DNA of 64,000 bases from DATBLE01 sp963775695 (GCA_963775695.1 CAVZJU010000001.1:186001-250000), one strand, 5' to 3'. Shown: positions 8,134-16,820, counted from the first letter of the stretch. Numbers and translations are program-made. The notes: generated by a model not told the origin, from the letters alone.

Positions 8134-9101
8134 CAGCGTTCCTCGCGGACGTACGGTACGCCGAGGGCAGCGGGAGCGCCGATCCGACGCCGCGCGAAGC
8201 CCGCGGAGACCGCCACGAGGACGACGATCGTCATCACGTACGGCAGCGCGTTCAGGAACTCGGGGGCGATCGTGTACCCGCGCGCCTGGAGCGCGGACGG
8301 CAGCCCGCCCGACAGCCCGCCGAAGAAGTAGGCGCCGACGAGGCACAGCTCCGGCCGCCAGAACGAGAAGATCACCAGCGCGATCGCGATCCAGCCGGCC
8401 CCGCCGACGAGCGAGTCGCCGCTCGTCCACCCCGGCGTGATCGCGAGGCTGTAGCACGCGCCCCCGATCCCGGCGAGCGCGCCGCCGGCCAGCACGTGCG
8501 CGTACCGGTAGCGGGCCACGTTGATCCCCATCGCATCGGCGGCGCCCGGCGACTCGCCGACCGCCCGCACGTTCAGCCCGAACCGCGTTCGGGCGAGGTA
8601 GAAGGCGATTGCGACCGTCAGACCCCAGGACAGGTACACGAGCGCCGACTGGTGGAAGAGGATCGGGCCGACCACCGGCAGGTCCTTCAGGCCGAATACG
8701 TCGATGTCGCCGAACTGGTACTTCGGCGGGACGTCGGCGATCCCGAGATCGTTGCCGAGGTACGAGGACAGGCCGAGACCCCCGGCGAAGATCGTCAGCG
8801 CCAGCCCCGAGACGATCTGGCTGGCGCGCAGCGAGACGACCAGCATCCCGAAGATCAGCGCCATCACCAGCGCCGAGAACGCGGCCGTCAGCACCGCGAG
8901 GGTGAGGGCGACGGCCATCGGCCCGGGGGCCCGTTGCATGCCCCAGAACCCCATCGCCGCTCCGACGAGCATCATTCCCTCGACGCCGAGGTTGAGCACG
9001 CCGGAGCGCTCGGCGAGCAGCTCCCCGAGCGCCGCGAACAGGATCGGCGTCCCGTAGACGACCGCCTCGGTCAGCACCTGCACGACGAGCGTGTCGTTCA
9101 C
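8133..9101 (-). CDS. ABC transporter permease, BMP/nucleoside family (second permease)
   Basis: 322 residues, mostly hydrophobic helices, in the BPD_transp_2 (branched-chain/ribose-type) family. The segment LLAERSGVLNLGVEGMMLVG is diagnostic of the NupQ/YufQ-like permease of Bmp importers, as is a later RAVGESPGAADAMGI. The GTG at 9101 was chosen because it overlaps the stop of the preceding permease by 4 bp (GTGA). With its partner it forms the membrane channel for nucleosides or purine bases. It directly precedes the xanthine dehydrogenase genes, which supports a purine substrate. Confidence 0.9.
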   Translation of the reverse strand: MNDTLVVQVLTEAVVYGTPILFAALGELLAERSGVLNLGVEGMMLVGAAMGFWGMQRAPGPMAVALTLAVLTAAFSALVMALIFGMLVVSLRASQIVSGLALTIFAGGLGLSSYLGNDLGIADVPPKYQFGDIDVFGLKDLPVVGPILFHQSALVYLSWGLTVAIAFYLARTRFGLNVRAVGESPGAADAMGINVARYRYAHVLAGGALAGIGGACYSLAITPGWTSGDSLVGGAGWIAIALVIFSFWRPELCLVGAYFFGGLSGGLPSALQARGYTIAPEFLNALPYVMTIVVLVAVSAGFARRRIGAPAALGVPYVREER

Positions 9102-10228
9102 GGCGAGGGAGCCTCCGCCGCAACCGGCAGGGCAGCCCGCCGTCCGATGCGCACGCGGTAGCGGACGAGGATCTCCCCGCCGAGCGTGCAGAACAGGATG
9201 ATCCCCTGCATCACGCCGACGAGGCCCGACGGGAAATCCGCCCCCTGGAGGAACAGCCCGGCGTTCTGTAGCCCACCGAGGAGCACGCCGACGAGGAAGA
9301 CGGCGAACGGGTTGTACCGGCCGAGCGCAGCGACGACGATGCCCGTGTAGCCGTAGCTCGCGCCCTGGAGCCCCTGCGGACTGGCGTCGAGGACGTGCGA
9401 GAAGTCCCCGATCTGACTGGCGCCGCCGAGCCCCGCGACCGCGCCGGAGAGCGCCATCACCGCGAGGATCTTCCGCCGCGTCCGCATCCCCGAGTATCGG
9501 GCGGCCCTCTGGGAGTCGCCGATCACGTTCATCTCGAAGCCGAAGCGCGTCGCCCGGAAGAGCGCCCACAGGACCACCGCCACGCCGAGGGCGAGCAGGA
9601 AGCCGAACGAGACCGAGACGCCGAACACGGTCACGGTCGGCCAGAACTGGCTCGGCTTCAGGGCGACCGACTGCGGGAACGAACGCGTCTGGATGGTCGA
9701 CACGTCGCGCCACGGTGAGGCGCTGTCGAAGATCATGTACGTGAGCAGGAGGCCCGCCACGTAGTTGAGCATCAGCGTGGTGATGATCTCGTTCGTGCGC
9801 GCGAACGCCTTCAGGACGCCCGCGATCAGCGCCCAGAGCGCCGCGCCGGCCGCCCCGCAGACGCACATCGCCAGGATCGTGATCCAGAGGCCGTGCTGCG
9901 GACCGAGCCAGATCGCGACGCCCGTCGCGCAGATCGCGCCGATGTAGAGCTGGCCCTCGGCGCCGATGTTGAAGAGCTGCATCCGGAAGGCGACCGCGGC
10001 CGCGAGCCCGGTGAAGATCAGGGGCGTCGCCAGCGTGACCGTGTCCGTCCATGCGGCGCTGCCGTGGAAGGCGGCGTCGAAGAGCCGCCGGTACGTGTGG
10101 AGCGGGTCGTGCCCGGTGGCGAGGAGGACGGCGGCCATGACCACGAAGGCCACCGCCACCGAGACGAACGGAACGGCATACGTGAGCCACCGCGGCTGCC
10201 TGAGCCGACGCTCGACTCCGATCACCAC
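9098..10228 (-). CDS. ABC transporter permease, BMP/nucleoside family (first permease)
   Basis: 376 residues with about nine to ten hydrophobic helices. It matches NupP/YufP-type permeases: AMQLFNIGAEGQLYIGAI-like motif near residue 80 (seen as FRMQLFNIGAEGQLYIGAIC), later NVIGDSQRAARYSGM and SYGYTGIVVAALGR. It pairs with the second permease and the double ATPase in a purine-nucleoside or base importer. The start MVIGVERRL follows a 46-nt gap after the ATPase gene. Confidence 0.9.
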   Translation of the reverse strand: MVIGVERRLRQPRWLTYAVPFVSVAVAFVVMAAVLLATGHDPLHTYRRLFDAAFHGSAAWTDTVTLATPLIFTGLAAAVAFRMQLFNIGAEGQLYIGAICATGVAIWLGPQHGLWITILAMCVCGAAGAALWALIAGVLKAFARTNEIITTLMLNYVAGLLLTYMIFDSASPWRDVSTIQTRSFPQSVALKPSQFWPTVTVFGVSVSFGFLLALGVAVVLWALFRATRFGFEMNVIGDSQRAARYSGMRTRRKILAVMALSGAVAGLGGASQIGDFSHVLDASPQGLQGASYGYTGIVVAALGRYNPFAVFLVGVLLGGLQNAGLFLQGADFPSGLVGVMQGIILFCTLGGEILVRYRVRIGRRAALPVAAEAPSP

Positions 10229-10274
10229 TCACCTCCGTCGGTTCCCGCTGCATCCCGGGCAACCATGAGCCTGC

Positions 10275-11825
10275 TCATACGTCTCCCCCGGCCATCGCCA
10301 GCCCGATCTCCTCGATCGACGCCGTGCCCGGATCGAACTCACCCGTGAGCTGCCCCTCGTACATCACCAGGACACGGTCGGCCAATGCGAGGATCTCGTC
10401 GAGGTCCTCGCTGATCAGCAGTACAGCGACTCCCTCACCGGCGGCCTGGCGCAGGTAGGCGTGCACCGTCTCGATCGCGCCGACGTCCAGGCCCCGCGTC
10501 GGCGAGGCGGCGATCAGCACCTTCGGAGCGCTGGAGAACTCGCGACCGAGGACGAGCTTCTGCAGGTTGCCGCCGGAGAGGTCGCGCGCTCGGAGCTGCG
10601 TCCCGGGAGTCGCGACGCCGTAGCGCCGGATCAGGTCGCGCGCGACCTCGCGGATCATGCCCCAGTTCAGCAGCGGGCCGAGGGAGATCCCCCGAAGCCG
10701 ATACGACTTGAGCACCGAGTTCTCGGCGATACTCAGGCCCGGCGCGACCCCGGTGCCGAGCCGGTCCTCGGGAACGTGCGCGATCCCGGCGGAGATCGCA
10801 GCGCGAGGATCGCCCGTCCTGAGCTTGCGGTCGCAGACATGGACTGAACCGCTCGAGGCCGGACGCATCCCGGTGACCGCCTCGGCGAGCTCTCGCTGGC
10901 CGTTCCCGGCGACGCCGGCCACGCCGAGGATCTCGCCCGCGCGCACCGTGAACGACACGTCACGGACCGACTCCTCGCCTCGGTCGCCGCGGATGCTCAT
11001 ACCCTCGACGGCGAGGGCCGCTTCGTCGCCCGGCGGCGTGGCGCGCTCGACCCGGTTGGCGAGCTCGACCTCCCGGCCGACCATCAACGCGGCCAGCTCG
11101 CGCGGCGTCGCACCGGCCGCGTCGACCGTGGCGACGGCGCGTCCTCCTCGCAGGACGGTGACACGGTCCGCGACCGCCTTCACCTCGTGCAGCTTGTGCG
11201 AGATGAAGATCACCGTCCGGCCTTCCTCGGCCATCCGCCGCAAGGTAACGAACAGCGACTCCGCCTCCTGCGGCGTGAGCACGGCGGTCGGCTCGTCGAG
11301 AATCAGGATCCGCGCCTCGCGGTAGAGGGCCTTCAGGATCTCGACGCGCTGCTGCTCGCCGACGGAGAGCTGCCAGATGCGCGCACGCGGATCGACGGCG
11401 ACCCCGTACCGTTCGCCTAGGCCGGCGACGTCGCGCTCGATCCGGCGTGGGCGGACGACGAAGCTGCGCGCCTCAGGCCGGTGCTCGCCGAGGATGATGT
11501 TCTCGGCGACCGTGAACGGCGGGACGAGGCGGAAGTGCTGGTGCACCATGCCGATGCCTGCATCGATCGCGTCGCTCGGCGAGTCGAATCGCGCCGCCTC
11601 GCCGTACAGGCTGATCGAACCCTCGTCCGGCCGGTAGAGGCCGGTGAGGATGTTCGAGAGCGTGCTCTTGCCGGCCCCGTTCTCGCCAAGCAGCGCGTGC
11701 ACCTCGCCGGCGGCGGCCTCGAAGTCGACCCGGTCGTTGGCCAGCACCCCGGGGAAGCGTTTCGTGATCCCGTGCATCGCCACGGCCGCCCCTTGCGGGA
11801 CGGCCGTGGCTAGAGGTTTGTTCAT
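10275..11825 (-). CDS. ABC transporter ATP-binding protein, two nucleotide-binding domains (NupO/YufO type)
   Basis: 516 residues from the ATG at 11825. The N-terminal domain has Walker A GENGAGKSTL and signature LSVGEQQRVEILKAL with Walker B LILDEPT. The C-terminal domain has a weakened Walker A (VAGVAGNGQRELAEAV) and signature LSGGNLQKLVLGRE, the asymmetry usual for ribose/nucleoside-type double ATPases. It powers the importer encoded by its neighbours. The N-terminal 16 or so residues before MHGITKRFPG are encoded by a strong inverted repeat (11779-11810). The true start could therefore be the later ATG at 11777, leaving the repeat in the leader. A TTG at 11831 is also in frame. Confidence 0.88.
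   Translation of the reverse strand: MNKPLATAVPQGAAVAMHGITKRFPGVLANDRVDFEAAAGEVHALLGENGAGKSTLSNILTGLYRPDEGSISLYGEAARFDSPSDAIDAGIGMVHQHFRLVPPFTVAENIILGEHRPEARSFVVRPRRIERDVAGLGERYGVAVDPRARIWQLSVGEQQRVEILKALYREARILILDEPTAVLTPQEAESLFVTLRRMAEEGRTVIFISHKLHEVKAVADRVTVLRGGRAVATVDAAGATPRELAALMVGREVELANRVERATPPGDEAALAVEGMSIRGDRGEESVRDVSFTVRAGEILGVAGVAGNGQRELAEAVTGMRPASSGSVHVCDRKLRTGDPRAAISAGIAHVPEDRLGTGVAPGLSIAENSVLKSYRLRGISLGPLLNWGMIREVARDLIRRYGVATPGTQLRARDLSGGNLQKLVLGREFSSAPKVLIAASPTRGLDVGAIETVHAYLRQAAGEGVAVLLISEDLDEILALADRVLVMYEGQLTGEFDPGTASIEEIGLAMAGGDV
11779..11810. repeat. inverted repeat (10-bp stem) at the 5' end of the ABC ATPase gene, bordered by CTAG
   Basis: GCCACGGCCG and CGGCCGTGGC flank a 12-nt loop; the right arm is followed by TAG, giving CTAG at 11810-11813. 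The design (GCCAC...GTGGC then TAG) is shared with the hairpin at 11844-11865. It sits where either the ATPase N-terminus or its leader lies. Confidence 0.6.
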
Positions 11826-11843
11826 CGCCAACCGAGGCTTCTC

Positions 11844-11865
11844 GCCACCGGCGGAAGCCGGTGGC
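11844..11865. other. 9-bp hairpin between substrate-binding protein and ATPase genes
   Basis: GCCACCGGC, a 4-nt loop and GCCGGTGGC pair perfectly. The right arm runs into the TAG stop of the substrate-binding protein gene (CTAG at 11865-11868). There is no T-run, so it is more likely an RNA-stabilising or partial-termination structure than a full terminator. In such operons a hairpin after the binding-protein gene often allows it to be made in excess of the membrane parts. Confidence 0.6.
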
Positions 11866-13007
11866 TAGCCCGGGGGCTGGACGTGGGAGACGGAGCCGAC
11901 CACGCCTCTCACGAGCCACTGCATGGAGTACAGCGCGTCGATCCCCGCCTTCGTGTTCGGGTCGAGGCACTTGCCCTTCGCGATCTTCAACTTGCCGCTC
12001 TGATCGTAGATCGGGCCGCAGAACGCGTGCCACTTGCCGGAGAGGATCTGCTGCCTCTTCGCGGCGATCGCGGCCTTCGTCTTCGCCGAGACCTTCGGCC
12101 CGTAGGCCGCCAGGCTCGTGAAGCCGTCCTTGACCGAGCCGTAGTAGAAGCCCGGCTTCCAGGTGCCGTTGATCGCCGCATTGACGCGGCGGACGTAGTA
12201 CTTGCCCCAGTCGTAGACCGCGGCGGTCAGCCACTGCTTCGGCGCGAACTTCTTCGCGTCCGAGTCGTAGCCGACCCAGGGAACGCCGGCCTTCTCGGCA
12301 TAGACGCCGGCCGCGGGGCTGTCGACGTTCTGCCCGATCACGTCGACGCCGGCGGCGACGAGAGCCTTCGCGGCGGCCGTCTCCTTCGGCGGCGAGAACC
12401 ACGCGTTCGTCCAGACGATCTTCACCTTCGCGCCCGGATGCGTGGCCTGGGCGCCGAGGGTGAATGCGTTGAGGTGACGGACGACCTCGGGGATGCCGTA
12501 GGGCACCACGTAGCCGATGACGCCCTTCTTGGTTGCGGCGCCGGCCGCCATGCCGGACAGGTAGATCGTGTCCTCGGCCGCGCCGAAGTACTCGGCCTGG
12601 TTCTTCTTGAGCTGGGTCCCGGTCGCCTGCTCGAACAGGACATTCGGGTACTTGTCCGCGAGCTGGCCGTTGACGCCGAGCTCGAACATCCCGAACGAGG
12701 TGCCGAAGATCATGTTGTAGCCGTCGCGGACGAGCCCGGCGACGATCTGCGGCACCGACGCGTTGCTGAAGACGTTCTCCTTGTAGGTCGTCTGCACCTT
12801 CGCACCGAGGGCCTTCTGGACGGCCAGGCGCCCGGCGTCGTGCGCCTGCGACCACCCGCCGTCGTTGTGCGGCCCCGGATAGATCCAGGCGACCTTGAAC
12901 GCCGCCTCCTTCTTGCCCGGCTTCGCCGCGGCGAGTCCCGCCAGCGTCGAAGCCACGATCACCAGGCACGCGACCAGCGCGCCCAGCACGTACTTCCGCT
13001 CCTTCAT
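11865..13007 (-). CDS. BMP family ABC transporter substrate-binding protein
   Basis: 380 residues: a signal peptide (KERKYVLGALVACLVIVAST with a small-residue region ending about residue 28, no lipobox Cys) and a Bmp/Med-type periplasmic-binding fold. Landmarks are YPGPHNDGGWSQAHDAGR near the N-terminus and GYVVPYGIPEVVRHLNAF in the middle. BMP proteins bind nucleosides or purine-like ligands; the downstream xanthine dehydrogenase makes a purine ligand likely. The lack of a lipid-anchor cysteine is unusual for an actinobacterial binding protein, which is normally tethered. A GGAGG ribosome site precedes the ATG, and a sigma-70-like promoter lies at 13046-13074. Confidence 0.92.
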   Translation of the reverse strand: MKERKYVLGALVACLVIVASTLAGLAAAKPGKKEAAFKVAWIYPGPHNDGGWSQAHDAGRLAVQKALGAKVQTTYKENVFSNASVPQIVAGLVRDGYNMIFGTSFGMFELGVNGQLADKYPNVLFEQATGTQLKKNQAEYFGAAEDTIYLSGMAAGAATKKGVIGYVVPYGIPEVVRHLNAFTLGAQATHPGAKVKIVWTNAWFSPPKETAAAKALVAAGVDVIGQNVDSPAAGVYAEKAGVPWVGYDSDAKKFAPKQWLTAAVYDWGKYYVRRVNAAINGTWKPGFYYGSVKDGFTSLAAYGPKVSAKTKAAIAAKRQQILSGKWHAFCGPIYDQSGKLKIAKGKCLDPNTKAGIDALYSMQWLVRGVVGSVSHVQPPG

Positions 13008-13045
13008 GAACTTCCTCCCCGATCCCGTGGAACGCCCGATGCCCG

Positions 13046-13074
13046 ACTATAGGGAGTCGGAGCCGAGCCGTGAA
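13046..13074 (-). promoter_or_regulatory. promoter of the BMP importer-XDH operon
   Basis: On the minus strand a TTCACG -35 (13069-13074), a 17-bp spacer and a TATAGT -10 (13046-13051) lie about 40 nt before the ATG at 13007. Unlike many genes here this one has a leader with a ribosome site. Confidence 0.6.
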
Positions 13075-13103
13075 GGGGGCAGCGCGGTAAGGTCGGCGGA
13101 CGC

Positions 13104-14429
13104 GTGTCGATGCTCCTGCAAAACGGCTGGATCTGTCCGATGGACGATTCGGAGACCGAGTTTCCGGACGGCTGGCTGCTCGTTCGTGACGGGCTGGTCG
13201 AGGCCGTCGGCGGCGGCAGCGCACCCGCTGCAGAGGTTGTCGTCGACCTCGCCGGCGCGGTCGTCACGCCGGGCCTCGTCAACACCCATCACCACCTCTA
13301 CCAGACGCTGACGCGAGCCCGCGCGCAGGAGGCAACCCTGTTCGAGTGGCTGCGCGAGCTGTACCCGGTGTGGGCTCGGATCGATGCGGAGGCCGAGCAC
13401 GCGGCGGCCCGAACGGGCCTCGCGGAGCTGGCGTTGTCCGGGTGTACAACGGTGTTCGACCATCACTACGTCTTTCCGCGCGGCCGTGAGGGGTTGTGGG
13501 AGGCCGAGGTGCAGGCAGCGCGCGAGCTGGGAGTACGGATCGTCGCCTCGCGGGGCTCGATGGATCTCGGCGAGTCCGACGGCGGCCTTCCGCCGGACTC
13601 GTTGGTGGAACCGATCGACGAGGTGCTCGCCGAGACCGAGCGGCTGGCCGGGCTTCAGGACGACGACGGACTTGTGCAGCTGGCGGTTGCGCCCTGCTCA
13701 CCCTTCTCGGTGACGAGGGAGCTGATGGTCGAGTCGGCTGAGCTGGCCCGCCGATTCGGGCTGCGGCTGCACACGCACCTGGCCGAGACGGTCGAGGAGG
13801 ACGCTTACTGTCAGGAGCTGTACGGCTGCCGGCCGGTCGAGTACCTGGCCGAGCTCGGCTGGGTGGCCGGGGACGTCTGGTGCGCGCACTGCGTGCACCT
13901 GTCGCCGGACGACGTCGGCTCGTTCGGCCGTGCCGGGGTCGGGGTCGCGCACTGCCCGACCTCGAACCTTCGGCTTGGGGCGGGGGTGGCGCCGGTGCGC
14001 GAGCTGGTCGACGCCGGTGCGCCGGTCGGCCTCGGCGTCGACGGCTCGGCGTCGAACGAGCGCAGCGACCTCTTCCTCGAGGTGAAGCAGGCGCTCCTGG
14101 TCGCGCGGGGCCGCAGCGGCCCGCAGGCGATGACGGTACGCCAGGCGCTACGGCTCGGGACGCGCGGCGGCGCGGCGGTGCTCGGCCGCGACGACATCGG
14201 GCAGCTCGCGCCGGGCAAGCGAGCGGACATCGCCGTCTGGCGGACGGACGGCCTCGAACTGGGGGGCGCCGGGGCCGACCCCGTCGCCGGCCTCGTGCTC
14301 TCGGCGCCGCACCGGGTCGACCGGCTGTACGTCGCCGGCGAGGAGGTCGTCCGCGACGGCCACCTCGTCCGCGCGGACGAAACCGAGATCGCCCGCGAGC
14401 ATCGCGTCCAGGCGGCACGGCTCGCGTAA
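13104..14429 (+). CDS. 8-oxoguanine deaminase-like amidohydrolase (guanine/aminohydrolase family)
   Basis: 441-residue metal-dependent amidohydrolase of the AtzA/TrzA/guanine-deaminase group. Zinc-site residues are visible: NTHHHLYQTL (His62-64), HTHLAETVEEDAYC, WCAHCVHLS and the Asp of GLGVDGSASNERSD. The overall pattern is that of 8-oxoguanine deaminases and hydroxyatrazine-type ethylaminohydrolases. In a purine cluster the likely reaction is deamination of 8-oxoguanine (to urate) or guanine (to xanthine). Both products feed the neighbouring enzymes. The GTG at 13104 follows a TAAGGT box by 10 nt. It is divergent from the importer operon and heads the plus-strand half of the island. Confidence 0.85.
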   Translation: MSMLLQNGWICPMDDSETEFPDGWLLVRDGLVEAVGGGSAPAAEVVVDLAGAVVTPGLVNTHHHLYQTLTRARAQEATLFEWLRELYPVWARIDAEAEHAAARTGLAELALSGCTTVFDHHYVFPRGREGLWEAEVQAARELGVRIVASRGSMDLGESDGGLPPDSLVEPIDEVLAETERLAGLQDDDGLVQLAVAPCSPFSVTRELMVESAELARRFGLRLHTHLAETVEEDAYCQELYGCRPVEYLAELGWVAGDVWCAHCVHLSPDDVGSFGRAGVGVAHCPTSNLRLGAGVAPVRELVDAGAPVGLGVDGSASNERSDLFLEVKQALLVARGRSGPQAMTVRQALRLGTRGGAAVLGRDDIGQLAPGKRADIAVWRTDGLELGGAGADPVAGLVLSAPHRVDRLYVAGEEVVRDGHLVRADETEIAREHRVQAARLA

Positions 14430-14430
14430 C

Positions 14431-14460
14431 GGCAGTGACAGGCTTAAGCCTGTCACTGCC
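14431..14460. repeat. perfect 30-bp palindrome, CAGGCT family
   Basis: A 30-bp sequence identical to its own reverse complement begins two bases after the deaminase stop. Its centre is CAGGCTTAAGCCTG with outer arms GGCAGTGA and TCACTGCC. Relatives with the same inner arm lie at 26458-26485, 49050-49075 and 49105-49126. As RNA it would be a long stem able to stop or protect transcripts. Confidence 0.85.
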
Positions 14461-14504
14461 GCTCGCGCCTCGCAAACGTCGCGCCGGCCAGAGAAGATGC
14501 ACAG

Positions 14505-14801
14505 ATGATCTCCACCCACGTCCTCGACACGGAACTGGGCGAGCCAGGGGCTGGAATCAGGATCGGATTCTTCCGCGGCCAGGAGCTGATCTCGCTCCAG
14601 GAGACCGACGAGGACGGGCGCATTGCGGACCTGTCCCAGGGACAGTCCCTCGGACCTGGCCCATATCGCCTGGTCTTCTACGTCGAGAGCGAGTTCTTCG
14701 AGAAGGTCGAGGTGACCATCGTCCTGGAGGCCGGTCGCGACCACTACCACGTGCCACTGCTGCTCGCCCCCTACCAGTGCACGATCTACCGCGGCAGCTG
14801 A
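14505..14801 (+). CDS. uraH: 5-hydroxyisourate hydrolase
   Basis: 98-residue transthyretin-related protein hydrolysing 5-hydroxyisourate, the product of urate oxidation, to OHCU. The family signatures are at both ends: ISTHVLDTELGEP (His5) at the N-terminus and the terminal YRGS. Internal residues such as YRLVFYVESEFF and HYHVPLLLAPYQCTIY also match, and the length is typical. It lies directly upstream of, and overlaps, the OHCU decarboxylase gene, so the two consecutive urate-pathway steps are translationally linked. Confidence 0.95.
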   Translation: MISTHVLDTELGEPGAGIRIGFFRGQELISLQETDEDGRIADLSQGQSLGPGPYRLVFYVESEFFEKVEVTIVLEAGRDHYHVPLLLAPYQCTIYRGS

Positions 14802-15217
14802 GCCGAGCCCAGCTGGCCGAGCTGTTCGAGGGCGACACGGCGCTCGTCCGTAAGCTCGCGGCGCGCGAAGACCCGCTCGGCGACGCCCGCGCGGTGATCG
14901 CCACGCTGACCGAGGAGGAGAAGCTCGAGGCACTGAACGCCCACCCCGTGATCGGCGCGCGGGGCGGCCTGTCCGCCCGCTCCGCCGCCGAGCAAGGGGC
15001 AGACTCCGACCCCCGCACGCTCGCCGAGCTCGCCCGCCTGAACGCCGACTACGAGCAGCGGTTCGGGTTCCGCTTCGTCGTCTTCGTCAACCGGCGGCCC
15101 AAGGCGGAGATCCTCGAGGTGCTGCGCGTGCGGATCCACCGCACCCGCGCCGACGAGCTGGACACGGCCGTCGAGGAGCTGGTCGCGATCGCGGAGGACC
15201 GGTGGGCCCGCTCCTAG
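14777..15217 (+). CDS. uraD: OHCU decarboxylase (2-oxo-4-hydroxy-4-carboxy-5-ureidoimidazoline decarboxylase)
   Basis: 146-residue helical enzyme converting OHCU to S-allantoin. NAHPVIGARGG carries the catalytic His, and YEQRFGFRFVVFVNRR is the conserved substrate-site segment. The start is uncertain: the GTG at 14777 overlaps uraH by 25 nt and gives MHDLPRQLSRAQL. The only later candidate, a CTG at 14798, would place the start at the uraH stop. No clear ribosome site is seen for either. The 3' end overlaps the PuuD gene by 16 nt. Confidence 0.92.
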   Translation: MHDLPRQLSRAQLAELFEGDTALVRKLAAREDPLGDARAVIATLTEEEKLEALNAHPVIGARGGLSARSAAEQGADSDPRTLAELARLNADYEQRFGFRFVVFVNRRPKAEILEVLRVRIHRTRADELDTAVEELVAIAEDRWARS

Positions 15218-16410
15218 CGTCGTACGCCACCGACTGGCTCGACCTCGTCTTCCGGTGGTTCCACGTCACGGCGGCGATCGTCTGGATCGGCACCTCGTTC
15301 TACTTCGTCGCGCTCGACAACCACCTGCGCGAGCCCGAACGAGAGGCGGACCGCGACGAAGGCGTCCGCGGCGAGTCATGGGAGATCCACGGCGGCGGTT
15401 TCTACCGGATCCACAAGTTCCAGGTCGCGCCGCCGCGCCTACCCAAGCCGTTGCACTGGTACAAGTGGGAGGCGTACTGGACGTGGCTGTCCGGGTTCGC
15501 GCTCCTCTGCATCGTCTACTACTCGGACGCGCGCCTGCGCCTGATCGACCCGACGGTCTCCGATCTCGAGCCGTGGCAGGCGATCCTGATCTCGATCGCG
15601 CTGCTCGGCGCCGCCTGGCTCGTCTACGAGCTCGTCTGCCGGCTGCTCGCCGACCGGCCATGGCCCTTCGTGCTCGTGCTCGTCGGGCTCGTGACCGCGA
15701 CCGCCTACGGCGTCGGCGAGCTGTACGTGCCCCGCGCTGCGTATCTCCAGGTGGGCGCGATGCTCGGGACGATCATGGCCGCGAACGTCCTGTTCGTGAT
15801 CATCCCCGGCCACCGGGAGCTGGTGCGCGCAAAGGAGGCGGGCCGCGAGCCGGATCCGCGGCCGGGCATCCTGGCCAAGCAGCGCTCGGTGCACAACAAC
15901 TACCTGACCCTGCCCGTTCTCTTCACGATGCTGGCCGGGCACTTCCCGTTCACGTACACGCACGACCATGCCTGGGCCGTGCTCGTCGCGCTGATGGCCG
16001 TCGGCGCCGCGATCCGCCACTACTTCAACCGCCGTCACGCCGGCGAGACGCTCTGGTGGATCCCGGTCGGCTGCGCCTGCGCGATCGCCGCGATCGCGGT
16101 CTGGCTCCGGCCGCAGGAGACGAAACCGGCGGCCGGCGCGGCGGCCGTCTCGTTCGCTCAGGCGCAGCAGATCGTGCGCACGCGTTGTGCCCCGTGCCAC
16201 TCGATGCACCCGACCGAGCCCGGCTTCGACTCCCCGGCCGCCGGCGTCATGCTCGATACGCCCGCGCAGATCCGTGCTGAGGCGTCCCACATCAAGGCGG
16301 TCGCAGTCGACTCCACCTTCATGCCGTTCAACAACGCGACCCGGATGAAGGCTGCAGAGCGGGCGGCTCTGGGGCAGTGGATCGACGCAGGTGCGAAGAT
16401 CGGGCCGTGA
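15202..16410 (+). CDS. puuD: urate hydroxylase PuuD, membrane-bound with C-terminal cytochrome c
   Basis: 402 residues. About eight hydrophobic helices (residues 10 to 305) form the urate oxidase domain, with WFHVTAAIVWIGTSFYFVAL first. The remainder is a c-type cytochrome domain with the heme site CAPCH (329-333) and a likely axial Met in TFMPFNN. PuuD oxidises urate to 5-hydroxyisourate and passes electrons to the respiratory chain rather than making H2O2 as soluble uricase does. Best known from proteobacteria. A GGAGG site precedes the GTG start. Next to uraH and uraD it completes urate-to-allantoin conversion. Confidence 0.9.
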   Translation: MGPLLASYATDWLDLVFRWFHVTAAIVWIGTSFYFVALDNHLREPEREADRDEGVRGESWEIHGGGFYRIHKFQVAPPRLPKPLHWYKWEAYWTWLSGFALLCIVYYSDARLRLIDPTVSDLEPWQAILISIALLGAAWLVYELVCRLLADRPWPFVLVLVGLVTATAYGVGELYVPRAAYLQVGAMLGTIMAANVLFVIIPGHRELVRAKEAGREPDPRPGILAKQRSVHNNYLTLPVLFTMLAGHFPFTYTHDHAWAVLVALMAVGAAIRHYFNRRHAGETLWWIPVGCACAIAAIAVWLRPQETKPAAGAAAVSFAQAQQIVRTRCAPCHSMHPTEPGFDSPAAGVMLDTPAQIRAEASHIKAVAVDSTFMPFNNATRMKAAERAALGQWIDAGAKIGP

Positions 16411-16820
16411 TCAAGATCGCCGTCGCCGGCTACGAGCTGTCTGCCCGCCTCGAGCAGAAGCTGTCCCCGCGCACGGTCGCGTTCTTCCGGACGATGCTCC
16501 CGTACGAGAGCAAGCTGATCCAGGCGCGCTGGTCGGGGCAGGCGGCGTGGATCCCGATGGGCTCGTACGACGTCGGCGACCTCGGGTCCGAGGATCCGAC
16601 CAGCTACCCGGCGCCTGGCGAGCTGCTGCTCTACCCGGGCGGCGTCAGCGAGGTCGAGATCCTCTTCCCCTACGGGGACACGTGCTTCGCGAGCAAGGCC
16701 GGGCAGCTGGCGGGGAACCACTTCGCCACCGTGGTCGAGGGCGTGCAGCACCTGCCGGCGATCGGCGAGCTCGTGCTCTGGCAGGGCGCCCAGGAGATCG
16801 TCTTCTCAGAGCCGGGCTAG
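16407..16820 (+). CDS. DUF3830 family (cyclophilin-like fold) protein
   Basis: 137 residues from the GTG at 16407, which overlaps the PuuD stop by 4 bp (GTGA). The sequence (ARLEQKLSPRTVAFFRTMLP, then EILFPYGDTCFASKAGQLAG near the middle) matches DUF3830, a small cyclophilin-like beta-barrel family. Members often sit in hydantoin, ureide or purine degradation clusters, but no reaction is established. Tight coupling to PuuD suggests it acts on urate or an early urate product, as an inference. Its 3' end overlaps the convergent amidohydrolase by 15 bp. Confidence 0.8.
   Translation: MIKIAVAGYELSARLEQKLSPRTVAFFRTMLPYESKLIQARWSGQAAWIPMGSYDVGDLGSEDPTSYPAPGELLLYPGGVSEVEILFPYGDTCFASKAGQLAGNHFATVVEGVQHLPAIGELVLWQGAQEIVFSEPG

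Noticed and set aside
13008..13103. Purine riboswitch upstream of the importer operon
   Set aside because: The leader from the predicted start is only about 35 nt, too short for an aptamer.
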